In this document: in pieces, positions 52,940 to 61,260 of the stretch
Layout: each line of letters opens with the position of its first letter
Position numbering within the stretch: the first letter of the stretch is position 1
NCBI RefSeq assembly: GCF_004965515.1
Contig: NZ_SSHH01000001.1
Location: 62,001-126,000 of the forward strand
Reading direction: 5' to 3'
Length of the DNA: 64,000 bases
Source: Alteraurantiacibacter aquimixticola
GTDB taxonomy: Bacteria > Pseudomonadota > Alphaproteobacteria > Sphingomonadales > Sphingomonadaceae
Notes under the pieces: model-generated
The model's database searches: none
Told to the model about the DNA's origin: nothing
What the model saw: only the letters and a program-made list of their open reading frames with translations
Program-made: the position numbers and the translations under genes

Positions 52940-53863
52940 TCAGAGGCCCAGCGCCTCTGCCGCCGCGCGTAATTGCCCTTCCGCCTGCGGGTTGGCTTCC
53001 AGCGCGTGCGCGTAGGCATCGCGTGCCTGTCCGGTGCGGCCCAAGGTCTGGTAGCTGCGCATCAGCATGATCCACCCGTCGACATTGGCGGGGTCCCCTT
53101 CCAGCCGCGCGGCGAGGCGGCTGACCATGTCCTCGGCCATGTCCTGCTGCTGTCCCGGCGACATGCCGGCTGCTGCCGCCATCTGGTCCTGCGTGGGGCC
53201 GGGAATGCCGCCGGTGGCAGAGGCCGGGAGGATGTCGCGCGTCGCCATCGCCTGTTCGATACGCGGCTGCAAATCGATCTCCTCGCGCTGGCCCACCTGG
53301 CTGATCGTGCGGATGAGGTCGGTCTCCCACGGCGCGCCGGGCGGCGTATCGGCGAGCAGCGCCAACCAGTCCGCGATCGCGCCGTCATTGTCGCCCGAAA
53401 GGTCTCTCTGCACGGCGAGGAAATAGCGAGCGCGCGGATTGCCGGGATCGAGCGCGACCGAGCGGCGGAACGCTTCCAGCGCGGCGGGCGGCATGGGATC
53501 GCTCTCATCGGCATAGATGCGTGCTTCGCCAAGGGCGGACCACAGATCGGCGCTGTCGGGCGCGCGCTCCACCGCCTCTTCATAGGCTTCGGCCGCTTCG
53601 GGATACATGTTGGCGCTGAAATGGGCGAAGCCGAGCCGCTGCCACGGCACCGGATCGCCGCCCGCCTGCTCGGCCAGTTCGCGCATCTCCTCGAAGCTTT
53701 GCGGTGCGGCTTCTTCGACAGTGGAGACAGGCGCCGCATCGGCGCCCTCACTCGCCGTACCGACCAGCCGCCATGTCAGCGCTGCAGCCAGAATAGCCAC
53801 CGCAATCAATGCGATGATCGCCCCTTTCGGAAAACCACTTGTCGTGCTGTTGTCCAAGATCAC
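52940..53863 (-). CDS. TPR protein resembling CcmI/NrfG cytochrome c biogenesis factors
   Basis: This protein of about 307 residues has one N-terminal membrane helix (GAIIALIAVAILAAALTW) and periplasmic TPR units (WQRLGFAHFSANMYPEAAEAYEEAVERAPDS in part; YQTLGRTGQARDAYAHALEANP). This is the layout of the periplasmic part of CcmI/CcmH, which presents apocytochrome c for haem attachment. It lacks the usual second membrane segment. The start is uncertain among GTG 53869, GTG 53863 and TTG 53857. It diverges from a multihaem cytochrome operon, so a dedicated maturation role is plausible. Confidence 0.7.
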   Translation of the reverse strand: MILDNSTTSGFPKGAIIALIAVAILAAALTWRLVGTASEGADAAPVSTVEEAAPQSFEEMRELAEQAGGDPVPWQRLGFAHFSANMYPEAAEAYEEAVERAPDSADLWSALGEARIYADESDPMPPAALEAFRRSVALDPGNPRARYFLAVQRDLSGDNDGAIADWLALLADTPPGAPWETDLIRTISQVGQREEIDLQPRIEQAMATRDILPASATGGIPGPTQDQMAAAAGMSPGQQQDMAEDMVSRLAARLEGDPANVDGWIMLMRSYQTLGRTGQARDAYAHALEANPQAEGQLRAAAEALGL

Positions 53864-53954
53864 CCCCACCCTCGATACTTGCTAAAAAAGCACCGTCCTC
53901 AACGGTTTTCAATGCGCCTTCTTTGCGGCATAAGAATTTGCAGGGGGGACGGGA

Positions 53955-56405
53955 ATGACATCAGGTCAAGACCGTGTGCAAGTTGCGATCGTCGGTTCTG
54001 GGCCTGCGGGTCTCAGTGCCGCGGCGCATGCCGCGCATCTGGGGATGAGCCATGTGCTCATCGAAAAGACCGACCACCTCTCCGACACGATCTTCAAATA
54101 CCAGAAGGGCAAGCATGTGATGGCGACACCATCCAACCTTGTCCTGCGATCGGACCTCGATTTCGATGCCGGCAGCCGCGAGGAAATCCTCGGCATCTGG
54201 GACCGGCAGATCGCCGAGGGTAAGGTCAATGTCCGCTACAATGCGGAAGTAACCGCGATCACCGGCGACAAGGGAGCCTATGTGATCGAGGTGAAGGGTG
54301 GCGCGCCGATCCACGCCGAGAACGTCGTGCTGGCCATCGGCACGCAGGGCAATCCCAACCTCTTGCGCATTCCCGGTGCGGAGATGCCGCATATCCAGTA
54401 CCAGCTGGACGATCCGGGCGAATATTTCGACGAGCATATCACCGTGATCGGTTCGGGCGATGCGGGGATCGAGAATGCGCTCGGCCTCGCCGCCGATCCG
54501 GCACAGCGCAATACCGTCACCATCCTCAATCGCCGCAACAGCTTTGCCCGCGCCAAGGGCGCCAACGTCAAGCTGCTGGAGGAAGCGGAAGCCGATGGCC
54601 GCATCTCGGTGCGCCGCGAAACCTCCCCGCAGGAAGTGCGCCCGGGAGAGCTGGTGCTCGATACGCGCGATGGTGAGGAAGTGATCCGCTGTGACCGCAT
54701 CATCGCGCGCACCGGCTCCAAGCCGCCGCGCGATTTCGTCGAGGCGATCGGCGTGCAGTTCGCCAGCGAGGAGCGCGACGCCTTCCCGCAGCTGACCCCG
54801 ACTTTCGAGACGACCAAGAACGGCGTGCATGTAATCGGCGCGCTGGCGGGATATCCGCTCATCAAGCACTGCATGAACCAGGGCTATGACGTGATCGAGT
54901 TCCTCAATGGGAACACCGATCTCAAGCCCGCCGACCAGCCGATTCTTGAAGAGAAGTTCGCCAAGCTTCCGGACCGGTATCCGGTCGAACACTGGCTGGA
55001 CGTGATCGGCAGCAATGTCGCCATCTTCCGCGAGCTTTCGCCGCTGCAATTGCGCGAGCTGCTGCTCGATTCCACCGTGGAGGCTTTCGCGCCGGGTGAG
55101 GCGGTGTTCATCCGCAATGAGCCGGGTTCCTCCATGTTCGCCATCGCGCAGGGCTCGGTCGCGGTGGAGGTCAATCCGAACGATCCTTCGGTCACAGTGC
55201 CTATCGAGGAAGGCTCGATCTTCGGCGAGGTCGGCCTCATTTCCGGACGCCGCCGCGGCGCGACGATCCGCGCGGCCGAGCCGCTGGTGGTGGTCGAATT
55301 GTCGCGCAATGCCGCGCTGAAACTCATCGCCACCGTGCCCAGCGCCGGCAGGGTGGTGAACCAGATCAGCATCGAGCGGCAATTGCTGCAGATGTTCGGA
55401 TCGGGCCTGACGCGCGAGGATGTCGCCGCGCTGGTCCAGCAGGCCGAAGTGGTGGACGTGCGCGCGGGCCAGAAGGTGATCGAGGAAGGGGCGGAGGACA
55501 GGGACATCTACGTCATCCGCCGCGGGTCGATGATCGTGGAGAAGGATATTGGCGGCAAGCCGGTCTTCCTCTCCTACCTCCCCGCCGGATCCTATTTCGG
55601 CGAAATGGCGGTGATCGACGGATCGAAGCGCACCGCCACGGTGAAGGCCGCGATCAAGAGCGAGGTCGTGCGCTTCCCGGGCGAGGCGTTCAACGCACTG
55701 CTCGATGCCAAGCCCCGCCTGCGCGAAAAGGCGCTGGAGGAAATGGCCGGCCGCCGCGAAGTCACCGCTTTCGTCGAAGCGCGCAAGGACAGCTTCGGCT
55801 CGGCGGCGGACATGTATTCGGAAACCGCGCAATTCCTCGTCGATAACGGCATTGGCGAGGCGACCGACGTGTTGCTTATTGACGAGACGCTCTGCGTCGG
55901 CTGCGACAATTGCGAGAAGGCCTGTGCCGATAGTCACGAGGGTCTAAGCCGCCTCGACCGCGAGGCTGGACGGACCTACGCCCACCTCCACGTGCCGACG
56001 TCATGCCGCCATTGCGAGCATCCGCATTGCATGGCCGATTGCCCGCCCAATGCGATCAAGCGCGGCCCCGATGGCGAGGTCTTCATCGACGACACTTGCA
56101 TCGGCTGCGGCAATTGCCAGCGCAACTGCCCCTATGGCGTGATCCGCATGGATGCGGTGCCGCCCGAAAAGCCCGGCCTGCTCAGCTGGCTGCTGTTCGG
56201 CAAGGGGCCGGGACCGGGCGAGGCGAGCTATAGCTGGCGCAAGGAGCATTCGGGCGAGGGTCAGGCCAAGCTCGCGATCAAATGCGACATGTGCCTCGGC
56301 ATTGATGGCGGTCCTGCCTGCGTGCGCGCCTGTCCCACAGGTGCCGCGATCCGCGTCGCGCCGGAGAAGTTCCTCTCGGTGACAAGGGAAGGGGGGCTCG
56401 ACTGA
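53955..56405 (+). CDS. FAD oxidoreductase - double cyclic-nucleotide-binding - 4x[4Fe-4S] ferredoxin fusion
   Basis: This 816-residue cytoplasmic protein has three parts. Residues 1-340 are an FAD/NAD(P) domain with GSGPAG near residue 14 and GSGDAG near 166; it is YpdA-like, without a CxxC. Residues about 355-595 are two cNMP-binding domains. Their phosphate cassettes are FGEVGLI..RRGATI (about 422) and the fully canonical FGEMAVI..KRTATV (about 548). Residues about 640-800 hold 16 cysteines in four 4Fe-4S motifs (CVGCDNC, CRHCEHPHC, CIGCGNC, CDMC...CVRAC), as in DmsB/HycB-type subunits. It probably moves electrons from NAD(P)H to the membrane cytochrome b, gated by cyclic nucleotide. The stop overlaps the next start. 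Confidence 0.88.
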   Translation: MTSGQDRVQVAIVGSGPAGLSAAAHAAHLGMSHVLIEKTDHLSDTIFKYQKGKHVMATPSNLVLRSDLDFDAGSREEILGIWDRQIAEGKVNVRYNAEVTAITGDKGAYVIEVKGGAPIHAENVVLAIGTQGNPNLLRIPGAEMPHIQYQLDDPGEYFDEHITVIGSGDAGIENALGLAADPAQRNTVTILNRRNSFARAKGANVKLLEEAEADGRISVRRETSPQEVRPGELVLDTRDGEEVIRCDRIIARTGSKPPRDFVEAIGVQFASEERDAFPQLTPTFETTKNGVHVIGALAGYPLIKHCMNQGYDVIEFLNGNTDLKPADQPILEEKFAKLPDRYPVEHWLDVIGSNVAIFRELSPLQLRELLLDSTVEAFAPGEAVFIRNEPGSSMFAIAQGSVAVEVNPNDPSVTVPIEEGSIFGEVGLISGRRRGATIRAAEPLVVVELSRNAALKLIATVPSAGRVVNQISIERQLLQMFGSGLTREDVAALVQQAEVVDVRAGQKVIEEGAEDRDIYVIRRGSMIVEKDIGGKPVFLSYLPAGSYFGEMAVIDGSKRTATVKAAIKSEVVRFPGEAFNALLDAKPRLREKALEEMAGRREVTAFVEARKDSFGSAADMYSETAQFLVDNGIGEATDVLLIDETLCVGCDNCEKACADSHEGLSRLDREAGRTYAHLHVPTSCRHCEHPHCMADCPPNAIKRGPDGEVFIDDTCIGCGNCQRNCPYGVIRMDAVPPEKPGLLSWLLFGKGPGPGEASYSWRKEHSGEGQAKLAIKCDMCLGIDGGPACVRACPTGAAIRVAPEKFLSVTREGGLD

Positions 56406-57265
56406 TGGCGACTGTCGCCGAAGACGAAAGCCCGCGCCGCGAGCGGCAGAGCGATCACGAGGGTTTCCTCGCGCATAAGCGCATGCGCTGGCTCAAGATC
56501 GCACTGCTCGCCAGCCTGGTGGCGATCCTCTCCTATGCGCTGGTCGACGTCACTCCGCGCCATAATGGCGGCAGCTGGTACGGCTATACGCTCGGCACGA
56601 TCGGCGCGCTGCTGATCGTCTGGCTGGCATTGCTCGGCATCCGCAAGCGCAAGATGACCGAGGGCAAGTGGTCGCTGAAGGCCTGGACCTCGGCCCACGT
56701 CTATCTCGGCCTTTCGCTCATCGTCATCGCCACGCTGCACACCGGCTTCCAGTTCGGCTGGAACGTCCATACGCTCGCCTATGCGCTGATGATGCTGGTG
56801 ATCCTGTCGGGGATATACGGCATCGCGGTCTATGCGACGCTGCCCGCGCAGCTGTCCAACAACCGGCGCGAGATGACCAAGGGGCAGATGCTCGACGCGC
56901 TCGATGCGATCGACCGCCAGCTGGAAAATGCCGCGCAGCCTTTGGGCCGGGCCGAGAGCGACCTGGTGATCGGCGCGCTGGAGCAGGATCCCTTTGCGGG
57001 CGGCATCGGCGCGCGCCTGACCGGCCGCTATCCCGATTGCCGCACGGTCGAGGCGCTTGACGCGATGGCGCATCTCGATGGCGATGCGGCCTCGGGCAAG
57101 GTCCTCTCCCTGCTTCGCAAGCGCAAGGCGCAGCTCGACCAGATCCGCCGCCACATGCGCATTCGCGCCATGCTGGAAGTGTGGCTCTATATCCATGTGC
57201 CGGTCACCATCGCGCTCATCGCCGCGCTGACCGCGCATATCGTCAGCGTCTTCTATTATTGGTGA
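56405..57265 (+). CDS. Membrane cytochrome b-like subunit
   Basis: This 286-residue protein has about five membrane helices: near residues 30-49, 58-79, 91-113, 118-140 and 259-286. Histidines sit in helix 3 (SAHVYLGLSLIVIATLHTGF) and the last helix (IHVPVTIALIAALTAHIV), the pattern of bis-His haem b ligation. A cytoplasmic segment with charged helices lies between helices 4 and 5. It overlaps the fusion gene by one base and precedes the decahaem gene by 8 bp. It is best read as the link between the cytoplasmic iron-sulphur protein and periplasmic haems. I do not recognise a named family. Confidence 0.75.
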   Translation: MATVAEDESPRRERQSDHEGFLAHKRMRWLKIALLASLVAILSYALVDVTPRHNGGSWYGYTLGTIGALLIVWLALLGIRKRKMTEGKWSLKAWTSAHVYLGLSLIVIATLHTGFQFGWNVHTLAYALMMLVILSGIYGIAVYATLPAQLSNNRREMTKGQMLDALDAIDRQLENAAQPLGRAESDLVIGALEQDPFAGGIGARLTGRYPDCRTVEALDAMAHLDGDAASGKVLSLLRKRKAQLDQIRRHMRIRAMLEVWLYIHVPVTIALIAALTAHIVSVFYYW

Positions 57266-57273
57266 GGGGACGC

Positions 57274-59025
57274 ATGCAGTTTCGCCTACGCAGTATCGAT
57301 GTCACCGCCGCCGGTCGAGAGATCGTGCGCGAGCGCGAGCTTGCCGCCGAGAGCATCGTCATCGGCCGCGACGCCGCCAATGCCATCCACCTGCCGGACC
57401 TGGCGGTGGAGCAGCAACATATCCGCCTTACTCCCGCGCCGGGAGGGACCCTGCGCGCCGAAGCCTTGGGATCGCTCGGTTTCACGCTCGACGGGCGCAA
57501 CGTCCAGTCGGGTGCGATCGATCCGGCCAAGGGGGCGGAGATCGGTGTCGGCTCCTACCGCCTCGACTTCTCGACCGGTGAGGATGGTGCGACCGTCATC
57601 ACCACCCGCCAGCGGGCGGAGGATGAGGGCGGCGGCAAGGAGCGCCTGCGCGGCTTCACCCTTGCCAGCGCGCTGCCGGGCAAAAGGACCATGGCCTGGG
57701 CCGGCTCCATCGTCATCCTCCTCGCCTTCCTCGCCATCCCGATCTTTTCCCACCTCACGCGTGAGCAGGTGGAACCGCAGCTGACCGGCGAAGGCGTGGT
57801 GCTGATGGATGCGAGCTGGAGCACCGGCGCGCTCTCCTCGGTCCACCATGGCCTCGAGAACAATTGCGAGGCCTGCCATGTCGAGCCTTTCGTGGCGGTG
57901 CGCGACCAGACATGCCTGACCTGTCACGAGGGCATTGCCGACCACGCGCTGGCGGATCGCATGTCCACCGGCCGGCCGCAGGCCGAGGGCGGCGAGGCGC
58001 TGCTGTGGAGCGTCGCCCATGCCTTCAACAAGCCCGGCCCCGGCGCTTGCACCGACTGCCATACCGAGCATGAAGGCGCGGGGCGGATGGAGCCGACTAG
58101 GCAGCAATTCTGCGCCGATTGTCACGACACGCTGGATTCGCGGCTGTCCTACACGACGCTGGGCAATGCAGCCGATTTCGGCGAGGCGCATCCGGAGTTC
58201 AAGGTGGCGGTGCTGGCCGAACAGGGCGCGAGCGAACGACGCCGCCTCTCGCTTGCCTCGCATCCGAAGGACTGGAACGGGCTGCGCTTCCCGCACGATA
58301 TCCACCTCGATCCCACCAGCGGCGTGACGCAGATGGCGCGGCGGCTGGGCGCGGATGCCGGCTATGGCGACGGGCTCGAATGCGCCAGCTGCCATACGCC
58401 CACCGCCGATGGCGTGCGCTTCCTGCCGGTGGACATGGAGACCAATTGCGAGACCTGCCACAGCCTCGTCTATGACCGCGTCGGATCGACCTTCCGCACG
58501 CTGCGCCATGGCGACGTGGCGCAGGTGGAGGCGGACCTGCTCGCCGCCGATCGCAGCCCGCGCCGCCCGGTAATGACCGGCAGGCGACGACCGGGCGACT
58601 ATGCCGAAGGCGGCATCTATTACGGCAATTTCAGCCGCGTCGCCCCTTCGGTCCTGCGCGCCAGCGCGATGGATAGCGATGGGCTGTGCGGCGAGTGCCA
58701 CCTTCCCGGCGATGCCGCCACGGGCGTGCTCTCGGTCGCGCCGGTCAGGCAGCACGCGCGCTTCATGATGAATGGCTGGTTCGACCATGATGCGCACACG
58801 CAGGAGGACTGCGCGACCTGCCACGCGGCGGATACGTCCAACGCGGCGAGCGACCTGTTGCTGCCCGATCTCGCCTCCTGCCGCGATTGCCATGAGGGCG
58901 AGGCTGCGCTCAGCGCCGAAGTCCCTTCAAGCTGCGCCATGTGCCATTCCTATCACCCGCGCGAAGGGGCCGCCGCTGCTCCGCCACGCATTGCGGGCCT
59001 GTCCGGCGCAAGGATCAAGCCATGA
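57274..59025 (+). CDS. FHA domain - transmembrane helix - decahaem cytochrome c
   Basis: This 583-residue protein starts with a forkhead-associated domain (about 8-100) with the canonical IGRDAANAIHLPDLAVEQQHIRL pattern in parts. One helix follows (about 142-162, MAWAGSIVILLAFLAIPIF). Then come ten CxxCH haem sites from about residue 198 to 554: CEACH, CLTCH, CTDCH, CADCH, CASCH, CETCH, CGECH, CATCH, CRDCH, CAMCH. The topology puts the phosphothreonine-binding FHA in the cytoplasm and the haems in the periplasm. The ATG at 57274 follows GAGGGGACGC. I know of no characterised protein with this architecture. Its stop overlaps the phosphodiesterase start (ATGA). Confidence 0.88.
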   Translation: MQFRLRSIDVTAAGREIVRERELAAESIVIGRDAANAIHLPDLAVEQQHIRLTPAPGGTLRAEALGSLGFTLDGRNVQSGAIDPAKGAEIGVGSYRLDFSTGEDGATVITTRQRAEDEGGGKERLRGFTLASALPGKRTMAWAGSIVILLAFLAIPIFSHLTREQVEPQLTGEGVVLMDASWSTGALSSVHHGLENNCEACHVEPFVAVRDQTCLTCHEGIADHALADRMSTGRPQAEGGEALLWSVAHAFNKPGPGACTDCHTEHEGAGRMEPTRQQFCADCHDTLDSRLSYTTLGNAADFGEAHPEFKVAVLAEQGASERRRLSLASHPKDWNGLRFPHDIHLDPTSGVTQMARRLGADAGYGDGLECASCHTPTADGVRFLPVDMETNCETCHSLVYDRVGSTFRTLRHGDVAQVEADLLAADRSPRRPVMTGRRRPGDYAEGGIYYGNFSRVAPSVLRASAMDSDGLCGECHLPGDAATGVLSVAPVRQHARFMMNGWFDHDAHTQEDCATCHAADTSNAASDLLLPDLASCRDCHEGEAALSAEVPSSCAMCHSYHPREGAAAAPPRIAGLSGARIKP

Positions 59026-59873
59026 TCATCGCGCAGCTGACCGATATCCATATCGGCTTCGAGCCGGAGGCGCGGCCAGAGGAACTGAACGGCCAGCGCT
59101 TCCGCGCCACGCTCGATCGGCTGCTGAAACAGCCCAACACGCCCGACATGCTGATCTGTTCGGGCGACATCACCGATCGCGGCGATGAGGAGAGCTTCCG
59201 CAAGACGGCCGAGCTGCTGGCCGAATGCCCCTTCCCGGTGCACATGATGGTGGGCAATCATGACTGCCGTGAAGGGCTGCTGGCGGCCTTTCCCGATACG
59301 CTGCGCGGCGAGGATGGCTTCATCCATTCCGCCGTCGAGCATCAGGGACTGCTGGTTGTGCAGCTCGATACGCTGGAACCGGGCCGCCATGGCGGGGCCT
59401 TCTGCACCGGGCGCCGCGACTGGCTGCGCGCGCAGCTGGAAGCGCATCGGGATACGCCCACGGTGATCTTCATGCACCACCCGCCGGTCGTCTCCGGCAT
59501 CAAATGGATGGACCCGCGCGCGGACGAGCAATGGATACTCAACCTGGCCGCCGCGCTCGAGGGGATGAGCCAGGTGCAGGCGATCCATTGCGGGCATCTC
59601 CACCGCCAGATCGTCACCGACTTCTGCGGTATTCCCTTGAGCGTCACGCCCTCGGTCGCGCCGCTGGTGGCGATGGACATGCGCCCGATCTCACCGGACA
59701 AGCCCGACGGCCGCCCGCTCATCACCACCGAACCGCCGCGCTATGCGCTGCACCATTGGGACGGCGAACGGCTCGTCTCGCACTACGAGACCGTCAGCGA
59801 CTGGGAGGTGCTCGCCTTCTACGGCCCGCACCTCCAGCCGATGATCCGCGATATGGAGCGGGAGAAGGGGTAG
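59022..59873 (+). CDS. Class III cyclic-nucleotide phosphodiesterase-like metallophosphoesterase
   Basis: This 283-residue calcineurin-like enzyme has all the metal motifs: DIH (LTDIHIG), SGDITDRG, VGNHDCR, FMHHPPV and CGHLHRQ. The layout matches CpdA/GpdQ, which hydrolyse cAMP or related phosphodiesters. It has no signal peptide. It is the last gene of the FAD-cNMP / cytochrome b / FHA-decahaem operon and overlaps the preceding stop. A role in clearing the nucleotide sensed by the fusion protein is attractive but inferred; glycerophosphodiesterase activity is the main alternative. Confidence 0.85.
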   Translation: MIIAQLTDIHIGFEPEARPEELNGQRFRATLDRLLKQPNTPDMLICSGDITDRGDEESFRKTAELLAECPFPVHMMVGNHDCREGLLAAFPDTLRGEDGFIHSAVEHQGLLVVQLDTLEPGRHGGAFCTGRRDWLRAQLEAHRDTPTVIFMHHPPVVSGIKWMDPRADEQWILNLAAALEGMSQVQAIHCGHLHRQIVTDFCGIPLSVTPSVAPLVAMDMRPISPDKPDGRPLITTEPPRYALHHWDGERLVSHYETVSDWEVLAFYGPHLQPMIRDMEREKG

Positions 59874-59927
59874 GGTTAGCCGTACGGCCTCCTCCCAGCA
59901 CTTCGCCCGGAAGATGCCGTAATAGGC

Positions 59928-60950
59928 CTATTCGTCTACCTTTGTGGTATCCGTCTTCGCATATTCCTGGAGGGCTTCGATGCTCTCGGGAAGTTTCACG
60001 CCGCGAATGACAAAGTTCTTCGTCTTCCCGCGTTCATGCTCCCCCGCGATCGGACGGGGAGCGCCCGCGCCGATCAACTGCACCGTATCCAGACCATAGG
60101 TGCGCAGAGACATTTCAACCTGCAGCGGATAAAACGCCCGTTCCATGGCAACGCCGTAATTGGGGTGGATCGGAGGGATGCCGGGACGATGCGGGCGTTC
60201 GATGAAAACACCTTCATCCAGCGCACGCCGGACGGTTTCGATCAAACGGTCCCCATGGAGGCCAGCCGTATTGTGGGCGTAATACTCCAGCTTCTCCTGG
60301 TCCAGTTTACGTTCCTTGAAGGCCCGACGAAGGGTGACGAAGCGCTTTTTCTCGTAGTTCGATTCCCCGAACTCTTTGGAATGGCCACCATCCCACAAAG
60401 AGTACCAGTCAATAAGGTCCATCCGCGTCTTCAGGTGGGAGTAGTTATTCCCGTCTGAAATGACTATTTCCCCTCCTTCTTTCAATACGCGAGAGCACTC
60501 GGAATAAAAATTCTCTACAAGGCTGGGGTTGATATGGCTGATAACCTCATTAACAAGAATAAAATCAACGGAATTCGATTCGATGTCCAGATAGCAATCA
60601 TCAGATTTAAAGTAGGTGCTATTGTACTTCTCGCCAATGAACTTGGCTCCATCGCTCAAATATTCATCGTCCACATCAACGCTGATGACGTTCTTCGCGC
60701 CGCGCTCCATCAAGATCGGGGTCAAGTGACCGAACTTGCATCCGTAATCGAGGAATGTGCCGCCAGTAACTGGCCGGGAAAAAAGGCGAAGCCTGAGAAG
60801 AATTCTCTCCCACATACCATCCTTGTATCGTTCGGACATGCGCTCGAATTTGCGTCCAGCTTCACGATCAATAGCGTCCTGATAAATTTCATTATATGCT
60901 TTTGCCAGAGATTCACGGCTTTCATCGGAAATATCACTATGGAGCGTCAT
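59928..60950 (-). CDS. SAM-dependent methyltransferase, probably acquired
   Basis: This 340-residue class I methyltransferase has motif I FLDYGCKFGH near residue 67, an acidic motif II (VISVDVDDEYL) and VDFILVNEVISHINP. It has a long C-terminal region of unknown role. The ATG at 60950 follows AAGGAA. The gene is visibly richer in A/T and uses codons such as AAA, AAT and ATA that neighbours avoid, a sign of recent transfer. It sits between two convergent cytochrome-related units. The substrate is unknown; its C-terminal part is reminiscent of glycan or surface-polymer methyltransferases only in a vague way. Confidence 0.75.
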   Translation of the reverse strand: MTLHSDISDESRESLAKAYNEIYQDAIDREAGRKFERMSERYKDGMWERILLRLRLFSRPVTGGTFLDYGCKFGHLTPILMERGAKNVISVDVDDEYLSDGAKFIGEKYNSTYFKSDDCYLDIESNSVDFILVNEVISHINPSLVENFYSECSRVLKEGGEIVISDGNNYSHLKTRMDLIDWYSLWDGGHSKEFGESNYEKKRFVTLRRAFKERKLDQEKLEYYAHNTAGLHGDRLIETVRRALDEGVFIERPHRPGIPPIHPNYGVAMERAFYPLQVEMSLRTYGLDTVQLIGAGAPRPIAGEHERGKTKNFVIRGVKLPESIEALQEYAKTDTTKVDE

Positions 60951-61260
60951 GTAATTCCTTCTCCTTCTGGTCCGCATTTCTAAAGCTGGGGGCGGTAACG
61001 TTTAATGCTGGATGGAGGTTACTCTCGGATCCAGGATAACAGGTGCCGAATTTCTATGAAGAATCCAATCCGGATTTCTAATCCATTGAAGACGCCTGAA
61101 AATTTTTGGACGCCATAAAGCGCTCGACGGGGACGGTCTAGTTGGGAGCGGCGACGAATGTCAAACATCGAACTGCGACCGTGCGTCTGGCTGTGGAAAG
61201 CGCGTTCGCCGTATCGGGAATGCCACCAATCGGGCCGCTAGTGCCCGTCAAGCTACTTGC
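60951..61260 (+). other. Intergenic region of low GC without recognisable gene
   Basis: This 310-bp stretch contains the promoter side of the methyltransferase gene and AT-rich sequence to about 61120. High-GC sequence then returns up to the stop of the multihaem gene. I see no RNA gene, terminator or conserved coding sequence; the composition change near 61120 may mark an insertion edge. Confidence 0.5.

Noticed and set aside
52937-52965. Hairpin CAGAGGC/GCCTCTG as a terminator between the PQQ dehydrogenase and TPR genes
   Set aside because: The stem is only 7 bp, it lies inside the TPR coding region and has no T-run on either strand.
53961-55937. A 658-codon frame antisense to the FAD/cNMP fusion
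   Set aside because: It is His/Arg-rich with no domain, whereas the plus strand shows FAD, cNMP and iron-sulphur motifs.
60036-60983. Plus-strand frames over the methyltransferase
   Set aside because: The minus strand has a methyltransferase motif I and a ribosome site; the plus frames have neither.
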